Made by a program: the position numbers and the translations under genes. Below the pieces are notes generated by a model. It did no database searches, had not been told where the DNA came from, and was given only the letters and a program-made list of their open reading frames with translations. From NCBI GenBank assembly GCA_021286645.1, contig JAJTBZ010000049.1, positions 1 through 64,000 of the forward strand: a DNA stretch of 64,000 bases, read 5' to 3'. The DNA comes from Ignavibacteria bacterium (GTDB taxonomy: Bacteria > Bacteroidota > Ignavibacteria > Ignavibacteriales > Ignavibacteriaceae). Positions 8,375-17,779 of this stretch are shown here, piece after piece. The first letter of the stretch is position 1. Each line of letters opens with the position of its first letter.

Positions 8375-10232
8375 AAATCATAACATTTGGAAATGAAAAG
8401 TTGATTATAGTTCCCTTACCGGATTCGCTTGTAAACGCGAATGTTCCTTCAAATAGTTCCGCCCTTTGTTTCATATTCATCAGCCCATATGTGGGACCTT
8501 TTCCTGATTTGGAATTCATGTCAAATCCCTTGCCGTTGTCAGAAATCTGAATATAAAGATTTTCATCATCCTCACCGAAGCGAATGGTAATCTGAGTTGC
8601 TTCTGAATGTTTAGCGATATTGTTAATGGCTTCCTGCACCATTCTATACACATGAAAGCGGAATTCCTCAACAAATTCCTCGTTCTGTACCTCCTTCTCC
8701 CAATAAACTTCAATTTGTGTGGTTTTGGAGAATTGAGATAACAATGATTCAATAGCTTCAAAAAATTTGTCCACCGGTATAACTACGGGATGGATTGAAT
8801 ATATAATATTCCTAAGCTCAGTTCCGGCCGAGGTTATGAGCGATTTTGCTTTGGTAATAGAAGGAAAGGATTCTCTTTGAGTACGTTCAAATACTTCAAG
8901 AGTAAATTTTGCTGCAGAAAGAATCTGCCCCACACTATCGTGAAGTTCGGAAGAGATTCTAAGCCGTTCATCTTCCAGCTTGCTGAAGATTCCTGAAGCA
9001 AGTGTTCTTTTTTCAATCAGTTCCCGGCTAAATTCTTTGGCTTTATAATATTCCGTAAGATCTTCAACAATATTCACGATACTGAGAATTCTGCCGGATG
9101 TATCTTGAAGTGCATAATAACGAAATAAAAAGATTCTATCATCTACCAGGTTTTCTTCAAAACGTGGTGCATCAAAAAAGAGCGGCATAGTTGAAAAAGT
9201 ACCCCCTTCTGAAAGTAATGCATCCACTTTATCCCACAATTTATAATGTGCTATATAAGGATCGGAATAAATTGTTATTTCGGTATTTTCCTGAAGGCCG
9301 AGAAAAGGGAATAGAATTTTTTTTGCAACAGCGTTTTGATAATTTAAACGGCCCGTAGGATCGTAAATTCTTATCGCTAAAGGAGATTCATCGATAAGCG
9401 CCGTAAGCTCGGTAGTTCGTTCCTCTACTTGCTTCTCAAGTTGACTCTTTGCGGCAACCAATTCCAATTCAGCTTGCTTACGAGCAGTTATATCCCGAAT
9501 AATTAAAGTAAAAAAACGATCATTTTCTACATGCCATTGCGAGAATGAAATTTCTACAGGAAACAAAGCCCCGTCTTTTTTTCGTGCGTCCAATTCCAGA
9601 TGGTCGCTTAATAAAGGGCGACCCAGGTTAAGAAATCGCTTGGCACCCCGCTCAAGATGATTCACAAATGTATCGGGCATCAAAGTTTTAATACTCTTGC
9701 CGAGTATCTCTTCTTCATCGTACTGAAACAGGTCAATTGTTTTCGGATTAATTGAGGTAATAAGACCATTTTCATCAAGGGTAAGAACGCTGTCTGTCGC
9801 GGTGAAAATAAGAGTGCGGTATTTTAACTCACTTAACAACAGTGCTTTTTCCATCTGGTGACGATATAAAGCGATTTCAATTGTATTAAATAAGTCCTTA
9901 AAATCTATCGGTTTAACTATATACCCATACGGCTCGGTTATTTTTGCCCTCTGGAAGGTATCATCGTCTACGTGTGCGGTAATGAAGATTACAGGAATGT
10001 TATATAGTTCTTTAACTTGCCGGGCGGCCCTAATCCCATCAATATCGCCTTTGAGCATGATATCCATAAGAATAATATCAGGCAAGCCTTTTTTAAGCTG
10101 TAGGAACAGGGTATTTGCTTCTGATGCAACTCCAAGGACTTCATATCCAACTGACTGCAGCCGTTTTCGAATGTCCATGGCAACAATTGCTTCATCTTCT
10201 ACAATAAAAAGCTTCGCCCTGACACCATTCAT
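8343..10232 (-). CDS. Hybrid sensor histidine kinase: receiver-PAS-PAS-HisKA_3-HATPase
   Basis: A 629-residue soluble kinase. Domains in order: receiver (E12/D13, D57 in ILMDIML, K107 in IVKPID), PAS at about 135-250, coiled linker, second PAS-like domain at about 272-400, HisKA_3 dimerisation domain with H431 in SSELHDSVGQ, and an ATPase domain (N537 in QEAINNIAKH, DNGKGFD at 565-571, GLMNMKQRAELF). This is the NarX/DegS-type kinase fold that pairs with NarL-type regulators, and one is encoded next door with overlap. The receiver at the N-terminus lets it be an acceptor as well as a donor. GGGTGA lies 5 bases before the ATG. Confidence 0.95.
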   Translation of the reverse strand: MNGVRAKLFIVEDEAIVAMDIRKRLQSVGYEVLGVASEANTLFLQLKKGLPDIILMDIMLKGDIDGIRAARQVKELYNIPVIFITAHVDDDTFQRAKITEPYGYIVKPIDFKDLFNTIEIALYRHQMEKALLLSELKYRTLIFTATDSVLTLDENGLITSINPKTIDLFQYDEEEILGKSIKTLMPDTFVNHLERGAKRFLNLGRPLLSDHLELDARKKDGALFPVEISFSQWHVENDRFFTLIIRDITARKQAELELVAAKSQLEKQVEERTTELTALIDESPLAIRIYDPTGRLNYQNAVAKKILFPFLGLQENTEITIYSDPYIAHYKLWDKVDALLSEGGTFSTMPLFFDAPRFEENLVDDRIFLFRYYALQDTSGRILSIVNIVEDLTEYYKAKEFSRELIEKRTLASGIFSKLEDERLRISSELHDSVGQILSAAKFTLEVFERTQRESFPSITKAKSLITSAGTELRNIIYSIHPVVIPVDKFFEAIESLLSQFSKTTQIEVYWEKEVQNEEFVEEFRFHVYRMVQEAINNIAKHSEATQITIRFGEDDENLYIQISDNGKGFDMNSKSGKGPTYGLMNMKQRAELFEGTFAFTSESGKGTIINFSFPNVMIYEQNSANTGR

Positions 10233-10255
10233 AATGTCACCCGTTTTGTTTTCGG

Positions 10256-10654
10256 TTACGTAGGAATTTTCCTGATAATTTCAAGTAATTCGCTGCTGCT
10301 ATATGGTTTGGGCAGATAATGATAAAAACATTCTCCAATTTCCTTTTCCAGTTCATCGGTAAGCGAAAACGCGCTAATTCCAATGATCGGGATTTTATCA
10401 TATCCATCGAGTTTACGAATTTCGCGTGTTACTTCCAATCCATTCATTCCCCTGCCCAAATTAATATCCATCAGAATAACCGCATATTTTTTCGATTGTG
10501 CCAATGCCAAGGCAGTGGAACCATCCAATGCAGTTTCTACCTTATAATAATGCTTAAGATACATGCTGGTAAATTTGGCGTTAACAACATCGTCTTCAAC
10601 AATAAGAATAGCAGAATTCCCTACTGGTGCGGGAAATGATTGTGAAATATTCAT
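10256..10654 (-). CDS. Stand-alone receiver domain protein
   Basis: A 132-residue receiver with the acidic residues E20/D21/D22, phospho-acceptor D63 in VILMDINLGRGMNG, and a late lysine in LPKPYSS. There is no output domain. It lies 23 bases upstream of the hybrid kinase gene and is probably co-transcribed. The LGRGMNG loop after the Asp is of the type seen in receivers that act in phosphorelays with hybrid kinases. It is probably a phosphate acceptor or sink for the next gene's kinase. Confidence 0.9.
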   Translation of the reverse strand: MNISQSFPAPVGNSAILIVEDDVVNAKFTSMYLKHYYKVETALDGSTALALAQSKKYAVILMDINLGRGMNGLEVTREIRKLDGYDKIPIIGISAFSLTDELEKEIGECFYHYLPKPYSSSELLEIIRKIPT

Positions 10655-11077
10655 CTAAACTCTTTTACTGAAATAAACTATCCTCTCAGTCGCAACACAG
10701 AAAAAGATAACTTCTGAATGCCCCAAAGCATACTTCTAACTAAATATGAAAATACTGAAAAAAAACGTAATTATACAATTATACTCATAATTATTTGTCA
10801 ATCTCCGATAAGCGGCGATACAAACAACCGACCCGCATTATCTGTGATGTACATATCTATTTTGCAATTGAATTTGGGCAAGTAATTTTGTAATTTCTTA
10901 CGAAACAATCATGAGTTTAAATTAATTGTCTGTACTACCCGCTCGTTTCAGTGCAATTCGGGTATTATATGTATTGCAACTTATTACGCTGCCGCAAAGA
11001 TTTTATTACCGGTTCCCTTTTGTTGCAAATACAGTAACCAGACAGTTTAGTTTTCCCACTATCTAACAGGAGAAACT
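10655..11077. other. Divergent intergenic region, 423 bp
   Basis: This gap separates the minus-strand two-component genes from plus-strand tldD, so it must hold promoters for both. It is AT-rich with TTTG-type boxes (for example near 11029), but no pair with convincing spacing could be fixed by eye. No gene or strong hairpin was seen. Confidence 0.5.
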
Positions 11078-12628
11078 ATGGCTAAAAACATTTCAAGAAG
11101 AAAATTCCTTGAAAATGGGTCGAAAGGATTGTTCGCTGCCGCTGTATTGCCCTATTTGGGTACTTTTGGCAACCAACTCAACAAGAGTCCTATTTCAGGA
11201 GAACATATGAAATTAGCAGATTACTATCACCATTTTGGCGTCGATGAAAAAACTATTGCACAGGTAATAGCTGAAGGGCTTTCACGCGGCGGCGATTATT
11301 GTGATGTTTATTTTCAGCACTCTATAAATAATTATATCGGGCTGGAGGACAAAGAGGTTAATCGCGCCTATTCGAATATCGATTTTGGCGTTGGTATACG
11401 CGTAATAAAAGGAGAGCAAACAGGATTTTCTTTCACCGAAGAAATTACTCCCAAAGCCATGATGTTAGCCGCTAAAACAGCAGCGAATATAGCGAATCAA
11501 AATAAGAAAGTCGCCCCGGTTGGCTTTAGCCTGAAAGATATTCCCAATTACTACCCGATTCAAAACCCCTGGGAACAAATTGGCATTGATACAAAGATTC
11601 CTTATTTACAGCAAATCAATGAAAAAGTATTCAAAGAAGATTCCCGGGTGATAAAATCAAATGTCTGGTTCACCAATGAAACGTCGTATATATTAATAGT
11701 TACCTCCGAGGGTACAGTAACGTATGACTATCAGCCAATGGGCCAGATTTCTGTTTCCGTGACGGCTGAACAAAACGGTAAACGTGAGCAGAATTATTTC
11801 GATCTATCAGGAAGACGGGGCATTGAGTTCTTCACACCGGAAAATATAAATCGGCTTGGGGTAGAACCCGTGCGTCGCACGGTGGCTTTATTCGATGCAG
11901 TAAAACCGTCTGCCGGTGAAATGGAAGTTGTACTTGCAGCAGGCAGTTCAGGGATACTGCTTCACGAAGCAATTGGCCACGGTATGGAGGCAGATTTCAA
12001 CCGAAAAAAAGTATCCATTTTTTCCGATAAGATGAATCAAAAAGTTGCCGAGCCATTCGTAACAATCGTTGATGATGCCACAAATCCAAATGTGCGTGGG
12101 TCTATCAATATCGATGACGAAGGAAACTCAACAGAATGTACCTATCTGGTTCGCGATGGTATTCTGAGAAGTTATCTGCATGATAGAATCAGCGCTAAAC
12201 ATTACAATGTTAAGGCCACCGGAAGCGGGCGGCGCGAGTCTTTCCGGCATATTCCTTTACCTCGAATGAGAAACACCTATATGCTTCCCGGTCCGCATAA
12301 AAAAGATGAAATTATCGCCAGTGTTAAAAAAGGTATCTACGCAGAAACCTTTACCAATGGACAAGTTTTTATTGGAGCCGGAGATTTTACGTTTTATGTT
12401 AAATCAGGTTTCCTTATTGAAGACGGCAAACTGACAAAACCGATTAAAGATGTTAACATTATCGGCAATGGTCCGCAAGTGTTAAAAGATATCGTTATGG
12501 TTGGTGATGATATGCAAATGGCAGAAGGCGGTTGGACTTGTGGAAAAAACGGGCAAGGCGTGCCTGTTTCCATGGGGCTTCCTACTGTTAAAGTATGCAA
12601 AATCACTGTCGGCGGCGTAAAAAGCTGA
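11078..12628 (+). CDS. tldD: TldD-type metalloprotease with Tat signal
   Basis: The 516-residue protein matches TldD/U62 metalloproteases. The zinc motif HEAIGH lies at 296-301, and the C-terminal signature GGWTCGKNGQGVPV near the end. With TldE it forms a heterodimer that cleaves unfolded peptides; in E. coli it matures microcin B17 and CcdA and acts in the cytoplasm. Here the N-terminus has a twin-arginine signal, SRRKFLE at 6-12, followed by a hydrophobic stretch (GLFAAAVLPYLGTFG), so export to the periplasm is likely. AGGAG lies 6 bases before the ATG. tldE follows after 36 bases. Confidence 0.94.
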   Translation: MAKNISRRKFLENGSKGLFAAAVLPYLGTFGNQLNKSPISGEHMKLADYYHHFGVDEKTIAQVIAEGLSRGGDYCDVYFQHSINNYIGLEDKEVNRAYSNIDFGVGIRVIKGEQTGFSFTEEITPKAMMLAAKTAANIANQNKKVAPVGFSLKDIPNYYPIQNPWEQIGIDTKIPYLQQINEKVFKEDSRVIKSNVWFTNETSYILIVTSEGTVTYDYQPMGQISVSVTAEQNGKREQNYFDLSGRRGIEFFTPENINRLGVEPVRRTVALFDAVKPSAGEMEVVLAAGSSGILLHEAIGHGMEADFNRKKVSIFSDKMNQKVAEPFVTIVDDATNPNVRGSINIDDEGNSTECTYLVRDGILRSYLHDRISAKHYNVKATGSGRRESFRHIPLPRMRNTYMLPGPHKKDEIIASVKKGIYAETFTNGQVFIGAGDFTFYVKSGFLIEDGKLTKPIKDVNIIGNGPQVLKDIVMVGDDMQMAEGGWTCGKNGQGVPVSMGLPTVKVCKITVGGVKS

Positions 12629-12664
12629 CCATTTTAATTATGTAACGAATAATCGGATTTTATT

Positions 12665-13984
12665 ATGACAAACGAAAATTTAAACTTAGTTGAATGGGCA
12701 CTCGATTACGCGAAAAACGAGGGTGCCAAAGAAGTTGCAGTGAATTTTTCTCACGATCGAAGTGTTGAAATCGAGTTCCGTGATAAGAATATTGAAACTC
12801 TTAAAGAGTCAACACAAAACTCTCTATCATTGCAAATCTACATTGACAATAAATACTCAAGTCATTCTACCAATGACTTACGAAAAGATGAGCTGAAGAA
12901 ATTTATCTCCGAAGCGGTTGCTTCAACCAAATACCTGACGAAAGATAAATACCGGATGCTGCCCGACCCGAAATATTATTCCAATGCTTCCCCTGCCGAT
13001 CTTAAAATATTTGATCGCGGTTACGAAAAAATTGAACCGGAAATCCGTTTGAAACTCGTCTCAGAAGTTGAAAATGCTGCGAAAAGTCTGCCGGGAGAGA
13101 TTATTACTGCATATAGTTCCTACGGAGATGAATTTTATGAGAATATAAAACTGCACAGCAATGGTTTTAAGGGAACCAGCAGCGGAACATATTTTTCATT
13201 AGGCGGTGGTGTTACTGTTAAGGATAAAAATGATGGCAGACCGGAAGATGCGTATTACGCAACTTCCCGATTCTTTAATGAGCTCCCCTCCCCTGAACTC
13301 ATCGGTAAAGAGGCTGCCCGCCGGGCTTTGCGGAAAATTGGCCAGTCAAAAATTGAATCCGGGAAATATTCCATGCTTGTGGAAAATCAGGCTTGTGGAC
13401 GCTTATTAGGATTATTTTCAGGCGCCATTTCTGCTCGTGCTATTCAGCAAAAGGCATCGTATCTTGATGGTTTATTAAATAAAAAAATAGCCTCTGAAAG
13501 GCTTACGATAATAGATAACCCATTCCTCGAAAAGGGTCTTGCTTCAAGAACTTTTGACGGCGAAGGATTAGCCGTCAAAAAACGGTTTATTATTGAGAAG
13601 GGCGTCTTAAATACGTACCTTATCGATAACTACTATGGGAAAAAGCTAGGATGGGAGCCAAATTCAGGCTCGTTAACCAACATTATCGTTGAACCCGGTG
13701 AAAAATCGCAGGAAGAATTGATGAAGGATATTAAGAAAGGAATTTTAATAACCGGATTTATTGGGGGTAACTCCAATTCTACTACCGGAGACTTCTCTTT
13801 TGGTATTGTTGGTCAATTAGTTGAAAACGGTCAGATTGTAAAACCAATTAACGAAATGAATATTTCCGGTAATGCTAAGGAAATTTGGAATCAACTCGAA
13901 GCCATCGGCAATAACCCCAATGTCTATTCCAGTTTACGCTGCCCGTCGCTTTTATTCAACGATATCCAGTTCAGTGGTATCTAA
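12665..13984 (+). CDS. tldE: TldE/PmbA-type partner subunit
   Basis: A 439-residue member of the TldD/PmbA family lacking the HExxxH zinc motif, as expected of the non-catalytic TldE partner. It shares the family's C-terminal layout (GNSNSTTGDFSFGIVGQLVE and a final LLFNDIQFSG). No signal peptide is visible (MTNENLNLVEWALD), unlike its Tat-signalled partner, so it would have to be carried across with TldD or stay behind. It is co-transcribed with tldD and ends at a hairpin at 13995-14023. Confidence 0.92.
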   Translation: MTNENLNLVEWALDYAKNEGAKEVAVNFSHDRSVEIEFRDKNIETLKESTQNSLSLQIYIDNKYSSHSTNDLRKDELKKFISEAVASTKYLTKDKYRMLPDPKYYSNASPADLKIFDRGYEKIEPEIRLKLVSEVENAAKSLPGEIITAYSSYGDEFYENIKLHSNGFKGTSSGTYFSLGGGVTVKDKNDGRPEDAYYATSRFFNELPSPELIGKEAARRALRKIGQSKIESGKYSMLVENQACGRLLGLFSGAISARAIQQKASYLDGLLNKKIASERLTIIDNPFLEKGLASRTFDGEGLAVKKRFIIEKGVLNTYLIDNYYGKKLGWEPNSGSLTNIIVEPGEKSQEELMKDIKKGILITGFIGGNSNSTTGDFSFGIVGQLVENGQIVKPINEMNISGNAKEIWNQLEAIGNNPNVYSSLRCPSLLFNDIQFSGI

Positions 13985-13994
13985 ATTCTTAAAC

Positions 13995-14023
13995 GGCAGC
14001 CATTCACCTCGGTCATGGCTGCC
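13995..14023 (+). terminator. Hairpin terminator after tldE
   Basis: GGCAGCCAT (13995-14003) pairs perfectly with ATGGCTGCC (14015-14023) across an 11-base loop, starting 11 bases after the tldE stop. The tail has only a short weak T stretch, so termination may be partial. The right arm contains the first in-frame ATG of the next gene, which argues against that ATG being the start. Confidence 0.65.
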
Positions 14024-14041
14024 AATTCTATCTATCCGACA

Positions 14042-14917
14042 ATGAATGTGATACCACAATACCAAATGGATGACTTCTTTGAGTCTGACAATCATCATCA
14101 TTTTGATATTGATGTATTGAATTTACCTGAAACATATTCCTACCCGGATCTGGCTATTCCTCATAAGCACTCTTTCTACTCTATTCTCATTGTTTCAGAA
14201 GGTGAAGGAATGCAGGCAATCGATTTTACTTTCTATCCCCTTAAGGGTGGCAGGATTTTTTTTCTTTCACCACATCAATTGCATCAGTGGAAAAAAGTTA
14301 CGCGGTTAGAAGGATTCGCAATCAGCTTTAGCACGGATTTTCTTGACACCCTAATAACAGATCGTGAGATACACAAAGATTTTCGTTTTTTACATTCGCT
14401 TACCACTCTTCCTTTTATCGATATTCCACACGATAGTTTTATTCGAGTTTTGGAAATTATTAAGCATATTCAGTATATATATAGTGAATCTTCTCCTTTT
14501 AAGGAAAAAATTCTCGCAGCGAATCTTTGTGGTTTGCTCTATACGTTCATCGAATTTCTTTCTCCACGGTACAGATATCGAGGCAATAAAGATTTACATT
14601 TATTCACAAAACTTACAGATCTTGTTGAAGACAATTATAAACTCCATTTAGAGACCGGGTTTTATTCTTCAAGCCTTCATATCACCTATCAAAAACTTAA
14701 TCGGCTATGCCGTCATTTTTCCGAGAAACCTTTTAAACAGTTTTTAATTGACCGTTTAATGCTGGAAGCAAAAAGGATGATGCATGCCACCGCTTTGCCG
14801 GTAGCAGAAATTGCCTTTGCACTTGGCTATGATGATCCCGGTTATTTTGCACGCCTTTTCAAACAACATTATTCTGTCACCCCGACTGATTACAAAGAAT
14901 CGATAGATTTATCCTGA
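14042..14917 (+). CDS. AraC-family transcriptional regulator
   Basis: The protein has an N-terminal cupin-like sensing domain (HKHSFYSILIVSEGEG, FFLSPHQLHQW) and a C-terminal double helix-turn-helix (TYQKLNRLCRHFSEKPFKQF; AEIAFALGYDDPGYFARLFK). An in-frame ATG at 14015 lies inside the terminator hairpin arm, so the start is placed at ATG 14042, giving 291 residues. A carboxymuconolactone decarboxylase-like gene follows 80 bases later on the same strand and is a likely target. The ligand is unknown. Confidence 0.88.
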   Translation: MNVIPQYQMDDFFESDNHHHFDIDVLNLPETYSYPDLAIPHKHSFYSILIVSEGEGMQAIDFTFYPLKGGRIFFLSPHQLHQWKKVTRLEGFAISFSTDFLDTLITDREIHKDFRFLHSLTTLPFIDIPHDSFIRVLEIIKHIQYIYSESSPFKEKILAANLCGLLYTFIEFLSPRYRYRGNKDLHLFTKLTDLVEDNYKLHLETGFYSSSLHITYQKLNRLCRHFSEKPFKQFLIDRLMLEAKRMMHATALPVAEIAFALGYDDPGYFARLFKQHYSVTPTDYKESIDLS

Positions 14918-14997
14918 TCTTTTTCATATTTCTCCTCGCCTGATACCTGGTTAGCGCAATATTTTATACATATCCATAAAATAAAATTCAAGGAAGT

Positions 14998-15786
14998 ATG
15001 AATCAGAATTTATATAACGCCGGCATCAACAAGTTGCAGGAAATTGATGGTGCCGCAGGAGTTGAGGTTTTCGAAAAATATAAGAGATTTGCGCCTGAGT
15101 TAATGACAATGATAACTGAGATAGTTTTCGGCTCTTTATATCAAACAACGAAACTGAACAAACAGGAAATAGAGTTGTGTGTAGTTGCAGCTTTAGCATC
15201 CAAAGGTAGTCTTGCCCCCCAATTAAACGTCCATATACGTGCGGCCTTACATGTAGGTTGTACAGTACAACAAATAAAAGATACGGTCCTTCTTGTTTCA
15301 GCATATGCCGGCTACCCGGCCACGTTGAATGCTATGCGAATCTTGTTGGAAATAACCGGTACTGCAGAAGAATCGTTGAAAGAATGTGATCGGGAATTGG
15401 GAACGATTATACAATCAGGTAAAGATGCCCTCGCGAAACTGGATCCTGCACAGCCTACAAATTTACAGGATGAATATGCTAATTTCTGCCCGGATATTCT
15501 TCAGACTTTATTCATGACCTATGGTTACTTACACGAACTAACCAATTTTGATATACGCACCCGACAGCTCATCACAATCGCGGCGCTAAGCGCATTGGGT
15601 AACGCTACCCCTCAGTTGGCGTTCCATACAAAGGCTGCACTTGCAAATGAGGTTACGGTTGATGAGATAACAACCATGATTGCGTTGCTTTCTGCATATA
15701 TTGGATTTCCGGCTGTACTCAATTCGCTAAAAATCATCAAAGGAAGTATGAGCGAATTTAGCAGTCAAAATGATTCTAACGGATAA
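14998..15786 (+). CDS. Carboxymuconolactone decarboxylase-like protein, two domains
   Basis: A 262-residue protein made of two CMD/AhpD-fold repeats (about 20-125 and 140-250). Each has the family pattern of conserved helix followed by a YAGYPATLNAMRIL or YIGFPAVLNSLKII ending. The AhpD-type CxxC redox pair is absent, so it is unlikely to be a peroxidase. The fused-dimer form resembles gamma-carboxymuconolactone decarboxylase relatives that occur beside AraC genes and quinone or reductase enzymes. AAGGA lies 5 bases before the ATG. The substrate is unknown. Confidence 0.85.
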   Translation: MNQNLYNAGINKLQEIDGAAGVEVFEKYKRFAPELMTMITEIVFGSLYQTTKLNKQEIELCVVAALASKGSLAPQLNVHIRAALHVGCTVQQIKDTVLLVSAYAGYPATLNAMRILLEITGTAEESLKECDRELGTIIQSGKDALAKLDPAQPTNLQDEYANFCPDILQTLFMTYGYLHELTNFDIRTRQLITIAALSALGNATPQLAFHTKAALANEVTVDEITTMIALLSAYIGFPAVLNSLKIIKGSMSEFSSQNDSNG

Positions 15787-15798
15787 CAGATTTCCGAA

Positions 15799-15841
15799 TT
15801 TTTCCCGTAACCGTTTATATTTTAATGCGTTACGGGGAAAA
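15799..15841 (+). terminator. Hairpin terminator after CMD gene
   Basis: TTTTCCCGTAAC and GTTACGGGGAAAA pair with one bulged base, about 12 bases after the stop at 15786. It looks like a transcription stop for the AraC/CMD pair. Confidence 0.6.
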
Positions 15842-16034
15842 TCCGTCTTAGCTTTTCCAGGTGCGCTTTGAGATTTTTTATTTACATCTCCGCGTGCAGC
15901 CGCTCATGAATAAATTAGCTCATTCCATCCTGATAAATTGCCGTTAATCACTCAATAAAAAAAACACTTGACTTATGTAGGTAAAATGTGGCAATTTTAC
16001 TTTATAAATTAAAGCACTTTATGAAAGGCGTTTT

Positions 16035-16643
16035 ATGTCAGATGAACAACAAGCATTAGATGAACTCGTATTTATCCGAAAAGTCATAGTTGACAGCCGC
16101 AAATCGCTTGGCGACAATGGCATGGGATACATCGTTTGGGGTGTTATCGTTGTGTTGGGTTTAATTTATACCTATTTAAATATAAGCCTAAAATGGTATT
16201 TTCATATCAATATTTTTTGGACTTTACTCATGGCAGCCGGCTGGCTTTGGTCTATCACCTATTTCAAAGGTAGAATAAGATCGTTAAAAGTTAGCACATT
16301 TGCGGGTCGGATCATAGGTTCAATTTGGCTTTCAGCCGGTGTTGGTATGACAATGGTTGCGTTTCTGGCAACTTTTATTGGAGGAGTAAGCGGAGATTAT
16401 GTAAGCCCCTTCATTGCAATAATATTAATGATGGCATATTATATAAGTGGAGTTGTTTCCGGGTCAAAAATCCTTAAGCTTGCAGCTTTGGGTTGGTTTT
16501 TTGGGGCAATTATTTTGTTTATTTTTTCGCATCAGATTATCAATATACTGCTTATGGCTATACTAATGATCTGTTTCCAGTTAATTCCCGGATTGATTCT
16601 CAATATACAGTACAAGAAAGAAATGGCAAAGTATAATGCCTGA
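16035..16643 (+). CDS. Multi-pass membrane protein paired with winged-helix regulator
   Basis: A 202-residue protein with a soluble 30-residue start and about five hydrophobic helices (YIVWGVIVVLGLIYTYL, IFWTLLMAAGWLWSI, IWLSAGVGMTMVAFLATF, then two more). It matches no enzyme family I can name. It overlaps the winged-helix regulator gene by 8 bases, a pairing in which the membrane protein may sense a signal or anchor the regulator. AAAGG lies 8 bases before the ATG. The role is unknown. Confidence 0.8.
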   Translation: MSDEQQALDELVFIRKVIVDSRKSLGDNGMGYIVWGVIVVLGLIYTYLNISLKWYFHINIFWTLLMAAGWLWSITYFKGRIRSLKVSTFAGRIIGSIWLSAGVGMTMVAFLATFIGGVSGDYVSPFIAIILMMAYYISGVVSGSKILKLAALGWFFGAIILFIFSHQIINILLMAILMICFQLIPGLILNIQYKKEMAKYNA

Positions 16644-16932
16644 ATTCGATTACCAAGCCATTGATGAGTTAATTCATTCCCGCATCCGCACAGCAATAAT
16701 GGCTGTTCTGATTTCGGTTGAGCGGGCTGATTTTAATTTCATCAAAGAAAAAGTTAATACTACCGATGGTAACCTGAGCGTACATCTTAAAAAGCTTGAA
16801 GATGCCGGTTACCTCGAGATTTCAAAAGAATTCATTGATCGGAAGCCGAAAACCAATTGCAGGATCACAGAAAAAGGTACGCGAGCTTTTGATGCGTATA
16901 TCCGTCACTTGGAAAGTTTGCTCATGAAATAA
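16636..16932 (+). CDS. Winged-helix transcriptional regulator (HTH_34 type)
   Basis: This 98-residue protein is a single winged-helix DNA-binding domain (HSRIRTAIMAVLISVERAD, TTDGNLSVHLKKLEDAGYLE, then the wing FIDRKPKTNCRITEKG). It matches the short MarR/PadR-like regulators of the HTH_34 family. With no sensing domain, control probably comes through the overlapping membrane protein. The next genes, a periplasmic TPR-like protein and a TonB receptor, are on the same strand and are candidate targets. Confidence 0.88.
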   Translation: MPEFDYQAIDELIHSRIRTAIMAVLISVERADFNFIKEKVNTTDGNLSVHLKKLEDAGYLEISKEFIDRKPKTNCRITEKGTRAFDAYIRHLESLLMK

Positions 16933-16996
16933 TTTTTTTGCTTTTTTACTTTATTTTTTAAAGTTCTTTATCACACAAATATAAAGGTATATTACC

Positions 16997-17758
16997 ATGA
17001 AACCATTTTTTCGCTATTCACTTTTTTTATTCGCTCTGTTATCGGTAACAGTCAGGGCCGGATCCAACGATTCATTATTGAATCTGTACAGTAAAGATGT
17101 TTATACTGCCGCCTACACATATAATACCAAGCTAATGATATCCTTACACGATAAACTTGCTGAATTATATGCTGCTGACACTACGAATGCAGGTACGCTT
17201 TATCTTTTAGCGTATACAGAGAATTCATTGTTGACTATGTCAATGAATCCGAAACAGACTGAACTATACGAACTATATCAGGAATCAGCGGTTTTACATG
17301 CTAAAACTGTAATCTCTTTTGGAAAATTTTCTGTTGAAGGTAAGGCTCTTTTAGCATCAACATATATGATGATGATCTCGCATAATTGGTCCAATGCAGT
17401 TGCTCTATCTCCCAAAATAAACGCTTTGTTAGACCAGGCAGCCGCCGTTGAGCCGGAAAATCCCCGTATTCTTTATATGAAAGGTGTTATGAAATTTAAT
17501 ACACCGGAGATGTTCGGAGGCAGTAAAGAAGCTGGTCTGCAATTGCTTTTACAGGCAAACGGGGCTTTCGAGAAAGCACCTGAAACTCAACCTGTAATTC
17601 GTTGGGGCCAATTGGAGACATTGGCGTGGATAGGTCAGGCATATATGGCGCATGAGGACCCTGAGACAGCCATGTTTTATTATCAAAAAGCTCTCAGTAT
17701 TGAACCGAATTTCGGATGGGTAAAATATCAATTGATTCCCCAGGCAAAAAAGAAATAA
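16997..17758 (+). CDS. Exported TPR-like protein
   Basis: A 253-residue protein with a Sec signal peptide (hydrophobic residues about 7-20, likely cleavage after VRAG). Helical repeats follow, with TPR-like signatures near the end (GQAYMAHEDPETAMFYYQKALSIEPNFG). It lies 21 bases before a TonB-dependent receptor gene and is probably co-transcribed, so it may help in uptake through that receptor. AAAGG precedes the start. Confidence 0.8.
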   Translation: MKPFFRYSLFLFALLSVTVRAGSNDSLLNLYSKDVYTAAYTYNTKLMISLHDKLAELYAADTTNAGTLYLLAYTENSLLTMSMNPKQTELYELYQESAVLHAKTVISFGKFSVEGKALLASTYMMMISHNWSNAVALSPKINALLDQAAAVEPENPRILYMKGVMKFNTPEMFGGSKEAGLQLLLQANGAFEKAPETQPVIRWGQLETLAWIGQAYMAHEDPETAMFYYQKALSIEPNFGWVKYQLIPQAKKK

Positions 17759-17779
17759 CTTATTAAGGATATACATTCA

